From: Tremella fuciformis
Lineage: Eukaryota; Basidiomycota; Tremellomycetes; Tremellales; Tremellaceae
Direction: 5' to 3'
Assembly (NCBI GenBank): GCA_032768795.1
Contig: CP136491.1
Coordinates: 1,984,001 to 2,048,000 of the forward strand
Length of the DNA: 64,000 nucleotides
Below the pieces are notes generated by a model. The model did not search any database. It had not been told where the DNA came from and worked only from the letters and a program-made list of their open reading frames with translations. This document shows, piece after piece, positions 62,842 through 64,000 of this stretch. Position numbers and translations under genes: made by a program. Position 1 is the stretch's first letter. Every line of letters starts with the position of its first letter.

Positions 62842-63129
62842 TCAATCCTGTCATGACCTCCACCAGTGAAGTCAATCCAGAGACCAAACTCCTGGTTGCA
62901 GCCAACTGCAACTCAAAGCTTTCTGACCTATTGTAGGCAGCACATGTCATTACTTCTGATGAGGACAAGTTTAAAACATGACTCAGGGAATGACATATTA
63001 TTTGTAGAATGCATTATCAGCTTCCCACTCCGGCTCCACCTAGCTGAGTAAGTTTTCACCATTGAGACATTTCTGCTATGAACTAGTCTTCTGCTTCCCA
63101 TGGTAGTCAATGCAAGCCACTTATTGTAA
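62842..63129. other. Intergenic
   Basis: 3' flank of the orphan gene. No feature recognised. Confidence 0.4.
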
Positions 63130-63521
63130 TGTTGGCCATGCCTCCATGATCACCAGCGCACACCCACAACCCTCTTCTCAGCCCAGCACACCTGTCACCC
63201 ACGTGAGCACATCATCAGCGCTTGAGTGCCTTTGACAAGCCTCAAGTAGCCTTGACACCTCTAAAGCCTGAGCCTTATCAATGGTGTTTTAAGGAGAGAG
63301 CCCCTGGCGGTGCAGAGGCGGGTGCGATGATATATATACAACCTCACGCTTCTAGACCGTCCTCAGCACCATGTGAGTCCCAGGGATAGGCAAACAGCGG
63401 AGCCGTTTTGTACACACACAAGAGGCTGTAGCGTACACTTTCTTGTGGAGAAAAGCAACAGATCCACAGAGAGCACGTTTTACAGGGCTCATCAATTGAC
63501 AATCAGCCTGGCTTTGTGACA
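63130..63521 (-). repeat. LTR, family Y, inverted copy
   Basis: 392 bp. Its reverse complement starts TGTCACAAAGCCAGG and ends GGCATGGCCAACA, and it aligns along its length with 40375-40783. TATATATAC lies near 63332. No target duplication was found. Confidence 0.65.
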
Positions 63522-63860
63522 GATACTTAAGCCTCGCAGAACCCTTGTAGAACTTTAGTATTCTTGTAATTGATTGAGCTACATACATCTTTCACCCTTT
63601 ACTTACTCTCTCTTGCTCCATCCCGCCAACAGCTGCTAAGGTCTAGCACTTGTCGGCTGCCTTGCCTTGCCTTAGCTTGTCTTGCCTTGTCTTGTCAACA
63701 CCAGCCAACACTTGCTCAGACTCTACAAGGCCTCTGCGTCCTTGCCCCTGGGTCTTCTCCTAGCCTTGCTCAGCATTGCCAAAGTCAGAGAGTGTTGGCT
63801 ACCTCGCAACAGACACTTGGACAGAGACAGAGGGGTATTGTGATGCATTTCCATGAAAAT
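63522..63860 (-). repeat. LTR, family X, inverted fragment
   Basis: Reverse complement of about 44880-45170 with many substitutions. Shared blocks include CTTACTCTCTC and CAGCTGCTAAGGTCTAGCA. It directly abuts the inverted Y copy. Confidence 0.6.
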
Positions 63861-64000
63861 TTGCATATTTGCTAAACATGTCGACTGCAATCTTTGGCTG
63901 TTTTGGCTCCTGATCGATCAGACAATCTGGTTGCATGCCTTGCCTGGGCACCTGTAACGTTGCATTTTGCCAACCACATACCTTTCAGGGGAGTAGCAGA
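63861..64000. other. Window end, nothing recognised
   Basis: No feature could be supported. Confidence 0.4.

Overview
The window looks like nuclear DNA of a basidiomycete fungus, most likely a tremellomycete (taxonomy is inference). Genes carry several very short introns (about 38-60 nt) with GT..AG ends and CTRAC/CTGAC-like branch points. The single-copy genes are ordinary fungal housekeeping genes, and the repeats are fungal LTR retrotransposons plus pogo and Tc1 DNA transposons.

Region 1 (48-15434) is a Russian-doll insertion. The outer shell is a two-gene DNA transposon of about 4.06 kb. It has imperfect terminal inverted repeats of about 135 bp beginning TATGRCGGGCC and a 6-bp target duplication CGTTAC. 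It encodes a retroviral-type integrase-core protein (550 aa once the insertion is excluded) and, converging from the other end, an unrecognised 511-aa protein. Inside the integrase gene sits a Ty3/gypsy chromovirus (1541-12861, target duplication CCTTG, LTRs identical by eye). Inside its integrase domain sits a Ty1/copia element (2905-7949, target duplication CTGGT, LTRs identical by eye, one intact 1430-codon gag-pol ORF). The copia LTRs end in CGACGG...CCGTCG, not TG...CA.

Region 2 (15974-38090) is gene-rich host DNA: Kcs1-type inositol hexakisphosphate kinase, HMG-CoA synthase, a small basic protein, Cwc21 splicing factor, an AMMECR1 protein, an intact pogo transposon with 42-bp TIRs, a small acidic nuclear-type protein, an MFS transporter, a 984-aa unknown, and two small helical proteins.

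Region 3 (38091-49635) is gene-poor, with visibly lower GC. It contains nested solo LTRs whose target duplications give the insertion order. It also holds an intron-free orphan gene (42052-43554) and two members (one carrying an in-frame stop) of an unrecognised protein family.

Region 4 (49636-58388) is host again: catalase, an unknown 407-aa protein, an intact Tc1 element placed between the stop codons of two convergent genes, a peroxisomal Ant1-type carrier with 11-nt and 21-nt exons, and a Ser/Thr-rich cell-surface protein.

Region 5 (58389-64000) is repeat-rich: a hairpin cluster, a third member of the unknown family, and a 479-aa orphan gene broken by two solo LTRs. The broken gene reads in one frame once each LTR and one copy of its target duplication are excluded. 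The window ends in inverted copies of the LTR families of region 3.

Intron coordinates were worked out by hand from splice motifs and frame and should be confirmed with RNA data. No tRNA, rRNA or CRISPR feature was recognised by eye.
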